Source: Chitinophaga sp. HK235 (lineage in GTDB: Bacteria; Bacteroidota; Bacteroidia; Chitinophagales; Chitinophagaceae). From it: a stretch of 64,000 nucleotides of DNA. The notes under the pieces are model-generated. The model was not told where the DNA came from. It saw only the letters and a list, made by a program, of their open reading frames with translations, and ran no database searches. Position numbers and translations under genes: made by a program. Where the stretch lies: assembly GCF_018255755.1 (NCBI RefSeq), contig NZ_CP073766.1, positions 2,666,001 to 2,730,000 of the forward strand. The letters run 5' to 3'. This document shows positions 1-7,187 of this stretch, in pieces; positions within the stretch are counted from its first letter, which is position 1, and every line of letters starts with the position of its first letter.

Positions 1-362
1 TAGAAGACTGGTGGGTGAGCGATCTGTACAGCTTTACGGAGCAGAAGCCCTCCAATATGTTTATTGAAACTATTGAAGACTGTGAGCTGCTGATCATTGA
101 CCACAAAAGTAAAAATGAACTTTACCAGAAGATACCCAAATTTGAAACACTGTTCCGCCTGTTAGTGCAACGATCACTTTTTGCTTTACAGCGGCGCTTT
201 CACAGCCTTGTTTCCCAGACGGCGGAACAGCGTTACCTTGCATTTGTTGAAAAGTACCCGCAGATTGTACAGCGGGTACCTCAAAACCAGATTGCCCGGT
301 ATCTGGGCGTATCACCAGAATTTTTAAGTAAGGTGAGAAGTGGTATTCAGAAGAAGAAATAA
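1..362 (+). CDS. Crp/Fnr family transcriptional regulator, C-terminal part (5' end outside window)
   Basis: The reading frame is already open at base 3 (reads EDWWVSDLYSF), so the gene starts before the window and the GTG at 15 is not a real start. What remains is the end of the cyclic-nucleotide-binding-like beta-barrel (the EDWW-SDLYSF stretch is typical of Bacteroidota Crp/Fnr proteins), a dimerisation helix, and a C-terminal helix-turn-helix (NQIARYLGVSPEFLSKVR). The complete paralogue at 40083 has the same layout (AMEDWWESDF, LLASYLGVSRETLSRLR). It converges with the esterase gene 10 bp downstream. It may regulate the neighbouring detoxification operon, but nothing in the sequence proves this. 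Confidence 0.85.
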   Translation, partial: EDWWVSDLYSFTEQKPSNMFIETIEDCELLIIDHKSKNELYQKIPKFETLFRLLVQRSLFALQRRFHSLVSQTAEQRYLAFVEKYPQIVQRVPQNQIARYLGVSPEFLSKVRSGIQKKK

Positions 363-371
363 ACATCTTCC

Positions 372-989
372 TTATCTGAATACCAGTTCATTCGCCAGGT
401 CTATTTCATCGCGGATAATGGTGTGTCCCATGTTATCGTATATCCTTTCGGTCACAGCTGCACCCATACTTCTTAATATGCCGGTGGTATCTTTCACCCG
501 CTCTACCGGCACATGAAAATCAGGATTGCTGGTGCCGATAAAAACAGGCGTGCCCTCAAAAGTTCCCTGGTAATTTTCAGGATAGATTTTATCACCGATT
601 AGTCCACCGGTGAATGCAACAGCACCACCGTACTTCCCGGCATTCCTTGTTATAAACTCCAGCGTCAGACAAGCTCCCTGAGAGAATCCCAGGAAATAAA
701 TATCTTCCTGCCGGATGCCTTCTCTCTGTATATCTGCCACCAGTTTCTTCAGTATGTCCAATGCTGAAGACAACCAGGGTTCATTTTGCGCCGGAGGCGC
801 CAGAAAAGACTGCGGGTACCAGCTATGGTTGGTGGCCTGAGGGGCCAGCAAAGCATAATCAGCCACATTCAGATGACCGGAAAGGCCCAGGATATCTTCT
901 GCGGAAGCTCCCCTTCCATGAATCATTATCAGTGCTTTTTTAGCCGTTGCCAGCTCCGCTCCTGCTGTTACAATATTTTCCTTATGCAT
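372..989 (-). CDS. MhqD-like phospholipase/carboxylesterase (alpha/beta hydrolase)
   Basis: An alpha/beta hydrolase of about 205 residues. Visible motifs are the oxyanion-region HGRGA near the N-terminus, the nucleophile elbow GFSQGA, and a late GHTI histidine. I chose the ATG at 989 (MHKENIVTAG) because the open frame to 1037 would overlap the preceding gene and adds a non-homologous basic stretch. It follows the ring-cleaving dioxygenase by 19 bp on the same strand. In Bacillus subtilis the esterase MhqD and dioxygenase MhqO belong to the same hydroquinone-responsive regulon, so the pairing suggests quinone or aromatic-electrophile detoxification. The true substrate is unknown. Cytosolic; no signal peptide. 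Confidence 0.8.
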   Translation of the reverse strand: MHKENIVTAGAELATAKKALIMIHGRGASAEDILGLSGHLNVADYALLAPQATNHSWYPQSFLAPPAQNEPWLSSALDILKKLVADIQREGIRQEDIYFLGFSQGACLTLEFITRNAGKYGGAVAFTGGLIGDKIYPENYQGTFEGTPVFIGTSNPDFHVPVERVKDTTGILRSMGAAVTERIYDNMGHTIIRDEIDLANELVFR

Positions 990-1008
990 GATCAAGCTTC
1001 TTTTTCTG

Positions 1009-1944
1009 TTAGTGTAATGGAGGCAACACTTTTTCAATATCGGTCCTCATCGGCTCATACTGTTTGGGCAATTTCAGGTTGCGGCCTAGTTCTGCCAGTG
1101 GTTCATCTACAGTAAAACCTGGGTTGTCTGTTGCTATTTCAAAAAGCACGCCTCCTGGTTCTCTGAAATACAAAGAGAAGAAGTAGTCTCTGTCGATCTG
1201 TGGTGTAATCTGTAATCCTTTGGCATGCACTTTTTCCCGGTATTTCATTTGTATCTCATTGTTGGCTACCCTGAAAGCCACATGGTGGTTGGTTCCTGCA
1301 GCATTATGACCACGGTCTCCGTTCGGTAATTCCAGCAGATCAATCACAGCGGCGTTTTCAACGGCGTCGGTAATAAAACGATACCGGTTGCCTTCCTGTG
1401 ATAATAAACGGTAACCGAATATATCTGTCAGTATTTTGGCGGTAGGATCTATTCTTTTTAAAGACAAGGTAGTGCTGTGAAATCCTTTAGTAGCCACATC
1501 CTGTTTTACATCTGCTGTCTCCCATCCTTTCCGGCTATCGGCTGTCTGAGGTACCAGCAATGAGAGGTTTAATCCGTCAGGGTCAGTAAAGGGCAATAAT
1601 GTCTCTCCAAATCTTTCCTGTGCTTCAGTGAAAGAAACATTAAAACGGGTAAAACGGTCTTTCCAGAAATCGAGGCTTCCGTCCGGTACAGCGTAGGCTA
1701 TTTCTGTAGCCATCCCTGTGCCATTGCTGCCTTGTCCGATTCCTTCCCAGGGGAAGAAAGTGAGGATGGTACCCGGTGTACCATTTTCATCACCATAATA
1801 AAAGTGATAGGTACCGGGATCATCAAAGTTGACGGTCTTCTTCACCATTCTCAGACCTAATACTTTGGTATAAAAATCATAATTACGTTGTGCATCGCCT
1901 GCAATAGCAGTAATGTGGTGCAGGCCTAATATCTGTTCTTTCAT
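1009..1944 (-). CDS. MhqO-like ring-cleaving dioxygenase (VOC/glyoxalase superfamily)
   Basis: A 311-residue protein with two tandem vicinal-oxygen-chelate modules. The first begins LGLHHITAIAGD with the metal-ligand histidine pair. The second begins near residue 154 (GFHSTTLSLKR), followed by NHHVAFRV and a late FEIATD carrying the metal-ligand Glu. This is the length and layout of the putative ring-cleaving dioxygenase family (MhqO/LinE-like, Fe(II)-dependent cleavage of hydroquinones). It lies 14 bp downstream of the small receiver-like gene and 19 bp upstream of the esterase, so these are probably one transcript. Confidence 0.85.
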   Translation of the reverse strand: MKEQILGLHHITAIAGDAQRNYDFYTKVLGLRMVKKTVNFDDPGTYHFYYGDENGTPGTILTFFPWEGIGQGSNGTGMATEIAYAVPDGSLDFWKDRFTRFNVSFTEAQERFGETLLPFTDPDGLNLSLLVPQTADSRKGWETADVKQDVATKGFHSTTLSLKRIDPTAKILTDIFGYRLLSQEGNRYRFITDAVENAAVIDLLELPNGDRGHNAAGTNHHVAFRVANNEIQMKYREKVHAKGLQITPQIDRDYFFSLYFREPGGVLFEIATDNPGFTVDEPLAELGRNLKLPKQYEPMRTDIEKVLPPLH

Positions 1945-1958
1945 GTTTATCTGTTTTT

Positions 1959-2267
1959 TTATTTTTTATCAAATACGGCACGCAGTTCATTTTCAAGCAA
2001 ACCGCTGCCGCCTCCGAAATGTCGTATCAGTTTTGCGTCCGGGTTGGATATGGTCATTACCTGATTTAAAGCGGCTTCATCATCTTCTGTAACACCCACA
2101 CAAAGCAACACCACATCATAAAAACCCGATTGTAGTTTTAACATGCCATCTTCCCTGGACATAGCAACAGTTCCCTGCCAGTTGCCATGGCTATCTATCA
2201 GCCGGCTCACCACTTTCATAATAGGCTCATCATAACCAATTGCCAGTATCCTGATTGTATTATCCAT
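1959..2267 (-). CDS. small receiver-like protein of unknown function
   Basis: 102 residues. It starts with a beta strand like a response-regulator receiver domain (IRILAIGYDEPIMKVVSRLID) and has a second strand ending YDVVLLCVGV, where a receiver would carry its phospho-Asp. Here a Cys-Val-Gly occupies that region and the usual conserved Lys is not obvious. It is therefore a degenerate receiver or a Rossmann-like small protein, and I cannot name its role. It sits inside the pirin-dioxygenase-esterase operon (23 bp after pirin, 14 bp before the dioxygenase), suggesting a linked function. Confidence 0.6.
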   Translation of the reverse strand: MDNTIRILAIGYDEPIMKVVSRLIDSHGNWQGTVAMSREDGMLKLQSGFYDVVLLCVGVTEDDEAALNQVMTISNPDAKLIRHFGGGSGLLENELRAVFDKK

Positions 2268-2290
2268 AAGCAGATTAATTTTTAAGATGA

Positions 2291-3007
2291 TTAAAATTCC
2301 ATGGGTACTTCCATGAGTAACAATTCAGCCTTCTCTGTCAGCGATTGAACAGCTATCTCCGTAGTGTCCCAAATGCCCAGCCCATCCCGCGCTGAAAGCT
2401 CTTTACCCGCTATGAGGAAGTTGCCAGCGATCACAAAAGCATACACGCCGTTACCATTTTTATGCGTCTGATAAGTGAACTGTGTATCCTTATCAAAGGT
2501 TCCGATACTAAACCAGGTATCCTGGCGGATGGTGGCTGTATCTGTTTCCTCGCCTGGTTTTATAAACGCATACAGTTTGTTTTCCTGTGCCCGGGGCAAA
2601 GTGATCTGTGTATATTTTGGTGTAGTATTCAGCGTTTCCGGGTATACCCATATCTGTAAAAACTTCGCAGGCTCCGTATCACTGTTGTTATACTCACTGT
2701 GAAACAAGCCACTACCAGTGCTCATGACCTGTACCTGTCCGGCAGCAACCACCTTTTTATTACCGGCGGTATCTTCGTGCCGCAGTGCACCTTCCAGTGG
2801 AAGGCTGATGATCTCCATATTATCATGCGGATGTGATCCAAATCCTTTCCCTGCTGCCACTATATCATCATTCAATACCCGCAAGGCGCCGAAGTTCATT
2901 CGCTTGGGATTGTAATAATCCGCGAAACTGAAGGTCTTTTTGCTATCGAGCCATTCAAAATGGTCATGACCGCGACTTTCGTTCTTATGCAAAATATGTT
3001 GTGCCAT
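2291..3007 (-). CDS. pirin family protein (YhhW-like quercetinase fold)
   Basis: A bicupin pirin of about 238 residues. The pirin signature RGHDHFEWLDSKKTFSFADY is followed by FGALRVLNDD and GFGSHPHDNMEI, giving the metal-binding histidines, with a later HSEYN in the same cupin. Pirins of the YhhW type are metal-binding cupins and some show quercetin 2,3-dioxygenase activity. I prefer the ATG at 3007 (MAQHILHKNES), which matches the usual family start; an in-frame ATG at 3040 would add 11 residues. It is the first gene of the leftward detoxification operon, and an inverted repeat lies 55 bp upstream at 3062-3088. Confidence 0.88.
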   Translation of the reverse strand: MAQHILHKNESRGHDHFEWLDSKKTFSFADYYNPKRMNFGALRVLNDDIVAAGKGFGSHPHDNMEIISLPLEGALRHEDTAGNKKVVAAGQVQVMSTGSGLFHSEYNNSDTEPAKFLQIWVYPETLNTTPKYTQITLPRAQENKLYAFIKPGEETDTATIRQDTWFSIGTFDKDTQFTYQTHKNGNGVYAFVIAGNFLIAGKELSARDGLGIWDTTEIAVQSLTEKAELLLMEVPMEF

Positions 3008-3061
3008 AGGTGAAATGTTTATGCTACAAAGTTCAGTCATCCTTCGTTTCCGGCCGATGAA

Positions 3062-3088
3062 CTATGTTAAGAAACAGACTTAACATAG
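3062..3088. promoter_or_regulatory. perfect 10-bp inverted repeat, probable operator of the pirin operon
   Basis: CTATGTTAAG at 3062-3071 and its exact reverse complement at 3079-3088, separated by 7 bp. The site is 55 bp upstream of the pirin start, where an operator would control the pirin/receiver/dioxygenase/esterase operon. It also lies close to the end of the esterase at 3153, but that gene has its own terminator hairpin at 3118-3140. The cognate regulator is unknown. Confidence 0.6.
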
Positions 3089-3117
3089 ATTAAGAAAATG
3101 GAGCCTGGTAAAACAAG

Positions 3118-3140
3118 ACGGCCTGAAAATTTCAGGCCGT
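3118..3140 (-). terminator. intrinsic terminator-like hairpin after the HSL-type esterase
   Basis: Inverted repeat ACGGCCTGA/TCAGGCCGT (3118-3126 and 3132-3140) with a 5-nt loop, 13 bp beyond the stop codon of the leftward esterase. The T-tract on the minus strand is short. Confidence 0.55.
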
Positions 3141-3152
3141 TCAATCAAACGA

Positions 3153-4157
3153 TTATGCCAGTGCTTTCTTTAATTCACTTCCCACCATTAACATAGCACT
3201 ACGCGTGCCAGGTATGGTGGCCAGCGGATTGAGCAGTCCCCAGTCGTGGATCATGCCATTGTATCTCATGGCTGTAACTGCTACCCCTGCCTCATCCATC
3301 TTGCGGGCATATGCCTCTCCTTCATCTCTCAGTACATCATTTCCGGCCGTAAGCACCACTGCCGGCGGCAGCCCTTTCAGCTGCTCATGGGTAGCCTGTA
3401 ACGGGGACGCATATATTTGCCGGCGTTCTTTTTCATCTGTGATATAGTTGTCCCAGAACCATTTCATCATGTTTTTAGTCAGGAATCTGCCGGTAGCAAA
3501 TTCCTGGTAGGAATCGGTGTTAAAATTGGCATCCGTTACCGGCCACATGAGAACCTGTAGTTTAATAGCCGGCCCTTTCATTTCATTGGCCTTCAGTGCG
3601 ATGACGGCCGCCATATTACCGCCTACGCTGTTGCCCACTACAGCCAGCCTTTTGCTGTCCACACCAATTTCACCGCCTTGGGTGGCCACCCACTGCGTAG
3701 CGGCAAAAGCCTGATTGATGGCCACCGGATAATGTGCCTCCGGAGACGGGGTGTAATCAACGAATACAGCGGCTGCTTCTGAAGCCACTACCAGGTCCCG
3801 CACCAGGCGCTGATGTGTCGGGAAATCACCCAGTACCCAGCCTCCGCCATGGAAGAACATAAACACCGGCAGTATCCCTGTTTTACCTTGTGGCTTTACA
3901 ATATGGAGCTTGACCGTTTGGCCGCCATGGGTAATGTTTTTTTCAGAGACTTCGACGCCTGACAGATCTACCTGTATGGATGATTGCGCACCTGTTAAAA
4001 CGGCTCTGGCATCTACAGGAGACAGTTGTTCTATCGGTTTGCCATCACCGGCATTCAATGCATTCAGGAAGGCTTTGGTATTACTTTCTATCCGCGGATC
4101 AGTAGCCGGATCAAGCGGAGTGGCCGGCGCAACGGGGATGGTGGTTTGGTTTTGCAT
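3153..4157 (-). CDS. alpha/beta hydrolase, hormone-sensitive-lipase family esterase
   Basis: 334 residues. The HSL-type oxyanion motif FFHGGGWVLGD lies near residues 101-111, the nucleophile elbow is GNSVGG rather than the usual GDSAGG, and the catalytic Asp and His fit DVLRDEGEAYA and GMIHDWG near the C-terminus. These enzymes hydrolyse short-chain acyl esters. No clear signal peptide; the N-terminus (MQNQTTIPVAP) is polar. It is transcribed towards the pirin operon, with both a terminator hairpin and the pirin operator between them, so it is probably an independent unit. Confidence 0.85.
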   Translation of the reverse strand: MQNQTTIPVAPATPLDPATDPRIESNTKAFLNALNAGDGKPIEQLSPVDARAVLTGAQSSIQVDLSGVEVSEKNITHGGQTVKLHIVKPQGKTGILPVFMFFHGGGWVLGDFPTHQRLVRDLVVASEAAAVFVDYTPSPEAHYPVAINQAFAATQWVATQGGEIGVDSKRLAVVGNSVGGNMAAVIALKANEMKGPAIKLQVLMWPVTDANFNTDSYQEFATGRFLTKNMMKWFWDNYITDEKERRQIYASPLQATHEQLKGLPPAVVLTAGNDVLRDEGEAYARKMDEAGVAVTAMRYNGMIHDWGLLNPLATIPGTRSAMLMVGSELKKALA

Positions 4158-4299
4158 GTCTGATTATTTTAGCTGGTTAGCAATTTTTTTTCTGCTGTTT
4201 AACCTACCTGATAACGGTTTTAGATATGATTCGGTTTATTAATTCAATGGGCATGGCTTTTGCTGCAATGGCATCCAAAAAATCCAGATATATAGCGCT

Positions 4300-5058
4300 A
4301 TGGAAGAAAAGCACATTTTTTATACAGAAGGCGATGACCCTGCCATGCTCGGGGCTTTTAAAAAAGCTCAGGAAACCTTTAAATACTGCTGGCGGGAGCT
4401 ATCCTGGGAGTCCCGCAGGATTGTGCCTGCACTGGACTTCGCTTGCGTTAAAGTAGCCTTTTCGGAAGAAACAGATATTCCCGGCAAACCCATCGTTGAA
4501 TATATGTGGGTAAACGAGATCAGTTTTGACGGAGAGACTGTCCGCGGTGTATTGATCAACGAACCAGACAGATTACAAAACGTAAAGAACGGTGATTATA
4601 TAGAAGCCCCGTTATCCCGCATCTGCGACTGGCTGCTGGCCACCGAAGGCAGAAGTTATGGAGGTTTTACCGTTCAACTGCTGCGCGCCGGGATGAGCCT
4701 TGAAGAACGGCAGCAACATGATGAAGCATGGGATCTCGATTTTGGCGATTATAACGATATACTGATCGTACGCGGTCAAAAAGAACACCCCGACAACCTG
4801 ACAGAACATCCCATGAGCGTGAATATGAAAGACAGCTTCATCAGCTTTCTGCAGCAGCACCCCAATGAGATCACCCAGCAGGATGATGCCGGATACACCC
4901 TCCTGCATAAAGAAACCATCGCCGGCAACAAAACAATAGTAGAAGCACTGCTGGAAGCCGGTGCCGATAAAAATGCAAAGACCCTCCATGGGAAAACAGC
5001 CCTGGACTTTGCCCGGCAGCTGAACTGGGAACATATCATTCCATTGCTCAGCCACTGA
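4300..5058 (+). CDS. DUF2314 domain protein with C-terminal ankyrin repeats
   Basis: 252 residues. The first ~160 match the DUF2314 pattern (DPAMLGAFKKAQETFKYCWR, later VEYMWVNEISFDG and GVLINEPDRLQNVKNGD). The last ~75 form about two ankyrin repeats (DDAGYTLLHKETIAGNK, VEALLEAGADKNAKTLHGKT). DUF2314 has no established function and is often found in polymorphic-toxin immunity or stress contexts; ankyrins suggest a protein partner. It is a single-gene unit ending in a strong hairpin at 5070-5098 and pointing towards the two-component system. Confidence 0.75.
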   Translation: MEEKHIFYTEGDDPAMLGAFKKAQETFKYCWRELSWESRRIVPALDFACVKVAFSEETDIPGKPIVEYMWVNEISFDGETVRGVLINEPDRLQNVKNGDYIEAPLSRICDWLLATEGRSYGGFTVQLLRAGMSLEERQQHDEAWDLDFGDYNDILIVRGQKEHPDNLTEHPMSVNMKDSFISFLQQHPNEITQQDDAGYTLLHKETIAGNKTIVEALLEAGADKNAKTLHGKTALDFARQLNWEHIIPLLSH

Positions 5059-5069
5059 TAAGTTCATTC

Positions 5070-5098
5070 TTTACCTGTCCGGTTCCCGGACAGGTAAA
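5070..5098 (+). terminator. intrinsic terminator after the DUF2314-ankyrin gene
   Basis: Perfect inverted repeat TTTACCTGTCCGG/CCGGACAGGTAAA (5070-5082 and 5086-5098) with a 3-nt loop, 11 bp after the stop codon and followed by TTTCATATT. Confidence 0.75.
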
Positions 5099-5180
5099 TT
5101 TCATATTAAATTAATACTTCAGTAATAATTAATTAACCATTTTTGTAAGGCCAGTATATTCCCTTTTAAGCCTGCAAACT

Positions 5181-5870
5181 ATGAGATTACTAATTATTGA
5201 GGACGAAAAACCACTTACCAAAAGCATCCATAGTTATCTGTTGCAAAGCAATTTTTTATGTGATGCTGCCTACAGTTTTCCCGAAGGAAAAGACAAGCTG
5301 GACACCTGTTCCTATGATTGTATCGTTTTAGATATCTCCCTGCCGGGAGGCAGCGGTCTGGAGCTTCTGCAGCACATGAAGCGACGTAATGTCTCATCCG
5401 GCGTGATCATCATCTCTGCCAGAAATTCGCTGGATGATAAAATAACCGGACTGGAAATGGGTGGAGATGATTACCTCACCAAACCCTTTCACCTCGCAGA
5501 ACTGACCGCCCGCATCAACTCCATCATCCGAAGAAAAAGCTTTGAAGGCAACAACATCATCTCCTTCGACAAACTAACTGTTAACATCCTCGACAAAACA
5601 GTAAAAATCGGTTCTGAAGAAATTCATCTCACCAAAAAGGAATACAAGCTGCTGTTATATTTTATCAGTAACCGAAATCGTATTGTCACCAAAGAAGCCA
5701 TCGCAGACCATCTGTGGGAAGACTATGCCACACTGGGATACAGCTTCGACTTCATCTATTCCCACATTAAAAACCTCCGGAAAAAACTCATGGACAAAGG
5801 CTGTCCGGACTATATCAAAGCACTCTATGGCATGGGATACAAGTTTGTGGAAGAAAACCTGACAGCATGA
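5181..5870 (+). CDS. OmpR-family response regulator
   Basis: 229 residues. An N-terminal receiver carries the acidic pocket (IIEDEK, E7-D8), phospho-acceptor Asp51 (CIVLDISLPGG) and the conserved Lys101 (YLTKPF). The C-terminal winged helix of about 95 residues ends with the typical IKALYGMGYKF. Its stop overlaps the kinase start in an ATGA junction, so the two are translationally coupled. The downstream outer-membrane receptor at 7188 is a likely target or sensor partner. Confidence 0.93.
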   Translation: MRLLIIEDEKPLTKSIHSYLLQSNFLCDAAYSFPEGKDKLDTCSYDCIVLDISLPGGSGLELLQHMKRRNVSSGVIIISARNSLDDKITGLEMGGDDYLTKPFHLAELTARINSIIRRKSFEGNNIISFDKLTVNILDKTVKIGSEEIHLTKKEYKLLLYFISNRNRIVTKEAIADHLWEDYATLGYSFDFIYSHIKNLRKKLMDKGCPDYIKALYGMGYKFVEENLTA

Positions 5871-7120
5871 AGCTGATCGTACATTACAACCGTCACAATT
5901 TTTTCTTCCTGACTTTACTGTTTGTTCTTTCAGGTATTGCCAGTTATGTTTTAACCAAAAGCGTGCTGCTCAATGAACTGGACGAAAGCCTGGAAGACAC
6001 GATGGACAAGGTCAACAGCTATATACAAACCCATCACACATTACCACCATCCACCACCTACGACAATCTGTTGATTTCTGCAGAACCCGCCAACAGCCCC
6101 GTGAACAAGCCTTACCTGCTCAACGCCAGTGAACCGATCAGCGTGAAAGGCAAAAAACACATAGGCCGCACCCTGGTTTTTTCTGTCAGCCTCGATCATC
6201 AGCGTTACAGGATCATCATCAGTAAGCCGCTTGAAGGAATAAAACATATCACAAAGACCGTCGTATTGATCACCATGACAATGATCCTGTTGTTGATAGT
6301 GATCCTGGCCGTTGTTAACCGCTATTTTGTTTCCAGGCTATGGCGGCCCTTTTACAGCACCCTGAACAGCCTGAAAAATTTCAGGCTGAACAACCATCAA
6401 TCTGTGGAGTTCAAAAAAAGTAATATTGATGAATTCAGTATTATGAATGAACACCTGCAGCTGGTAACCACTAATGCCAGTAAAGAATACCACTTACTGA
6501 AAGAATTCACGGAGAATGCTTCCCACGAATTCCAGACTCCGCTGGCTATCATTCGCTCCAAACTCGATGTACTGATACAACAGGACAACTTCACAGAAAC
6601 GCAGATAGAACTGCTGGCAGAAGCCTACAGTGCCGTCACCAGGCTGTCCGGATTAAGTCAGTCGTTGTTGCTGCTGACCAAAATCGAGAACAACCAGTTC
6701 AGCAATCAGCAGGACATTGCATTACACGAAACGATACAGCGGAAAGCCAGCCAGTTTGAAGAAATCTGGGAAGACAGTGAAATTTCGTATAGCCTTCAGG
6801 TATGCCACGCTTATATCAAAATGAATGCAGACCTGCTGGAAATACTGCTGAATAATATATTCAGCAATGCCACCCGACATAATAAACCAGGCGGCAACAT
6901 TGCCATCTCGCTGGATACAAAGGTTGTCAGCATCTCCAATACCGGAACAGATACCGCCCTCGACAGAGAAAAGGTTTTTTCCAGGTTTTATAAAAATACC
7001 GTTAACAACGAAAATAACGGGCTTGGACTGTCTATTGTACGGCAGATATGTATCTCCTCCCAGATATCCCCTTCCTACGAGTATAGAGACGGGATGCATC
7101 ATTTTTCCTTTAACTGGTAA
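5867..7120 (+). CDS. sensor histidine kinase, partner of the OmpR-type regulator
   Basis: 417 residues. Two membrane helices (about 12-30 and 130-152) bracket an extracytoplasmic sensor region of about 100 residues. A HAMP-like linker leads to the phospho-acceptor His220 (NASHEFQTPLA). The N box (LLEILLNNIFSNATRHN) and G box (NNGLGLSIVRQI, about 383-394) of the ATPase domain are present. The C-terminal part is compact, as in short Bacteroidota QseC-like kinases. It overlaps the regulator gene by 4 bp, and the next gene, an outer-membrane barrel, follows after 67 bp. Confidence 0.92.
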   Translation: MKLIVHYNRHNFFFLTLLFVLSGIASYVLTKSVLLNELDESLEDTMDKVNSYIQTHHTLPPSTTYDNLLISAEPANSPVNKPYLLNASEPISVKGKKHIGRTLVFSVSLDHQRYRIIISKPLEGIKHITKTVVLITMTMILLLIVILAVVNRYFVSRLWRPFYSTLNSLKNFRLNNHQSVEFKKSNIDEFSIMNEHLQLVTTNASKEYHLLKEFTENASHEFQTPLAIIRSKLDVLIQQDNFTETQIELLAEAYSAVTRLSGLSQSLLLLTKIENNQFSNQQDIALHETIQRKASQFEEIWEDSEISYSLQVCHAYIKMNADLLEILLNNIFSNATRHNKPGGNIAISLDTKVVSISNTGTDTALDREKVFSRFYKNTVNNENNGLGLSIVRQICISSQISPSYEYRDGMHHFSFNW

Positions 7121-7187
7121 AACTCCCTGCTACAGAAAGCTTCCAGAATTGCCTGCTAATTTGCAGCGTATAATCATGGTAATTTTT

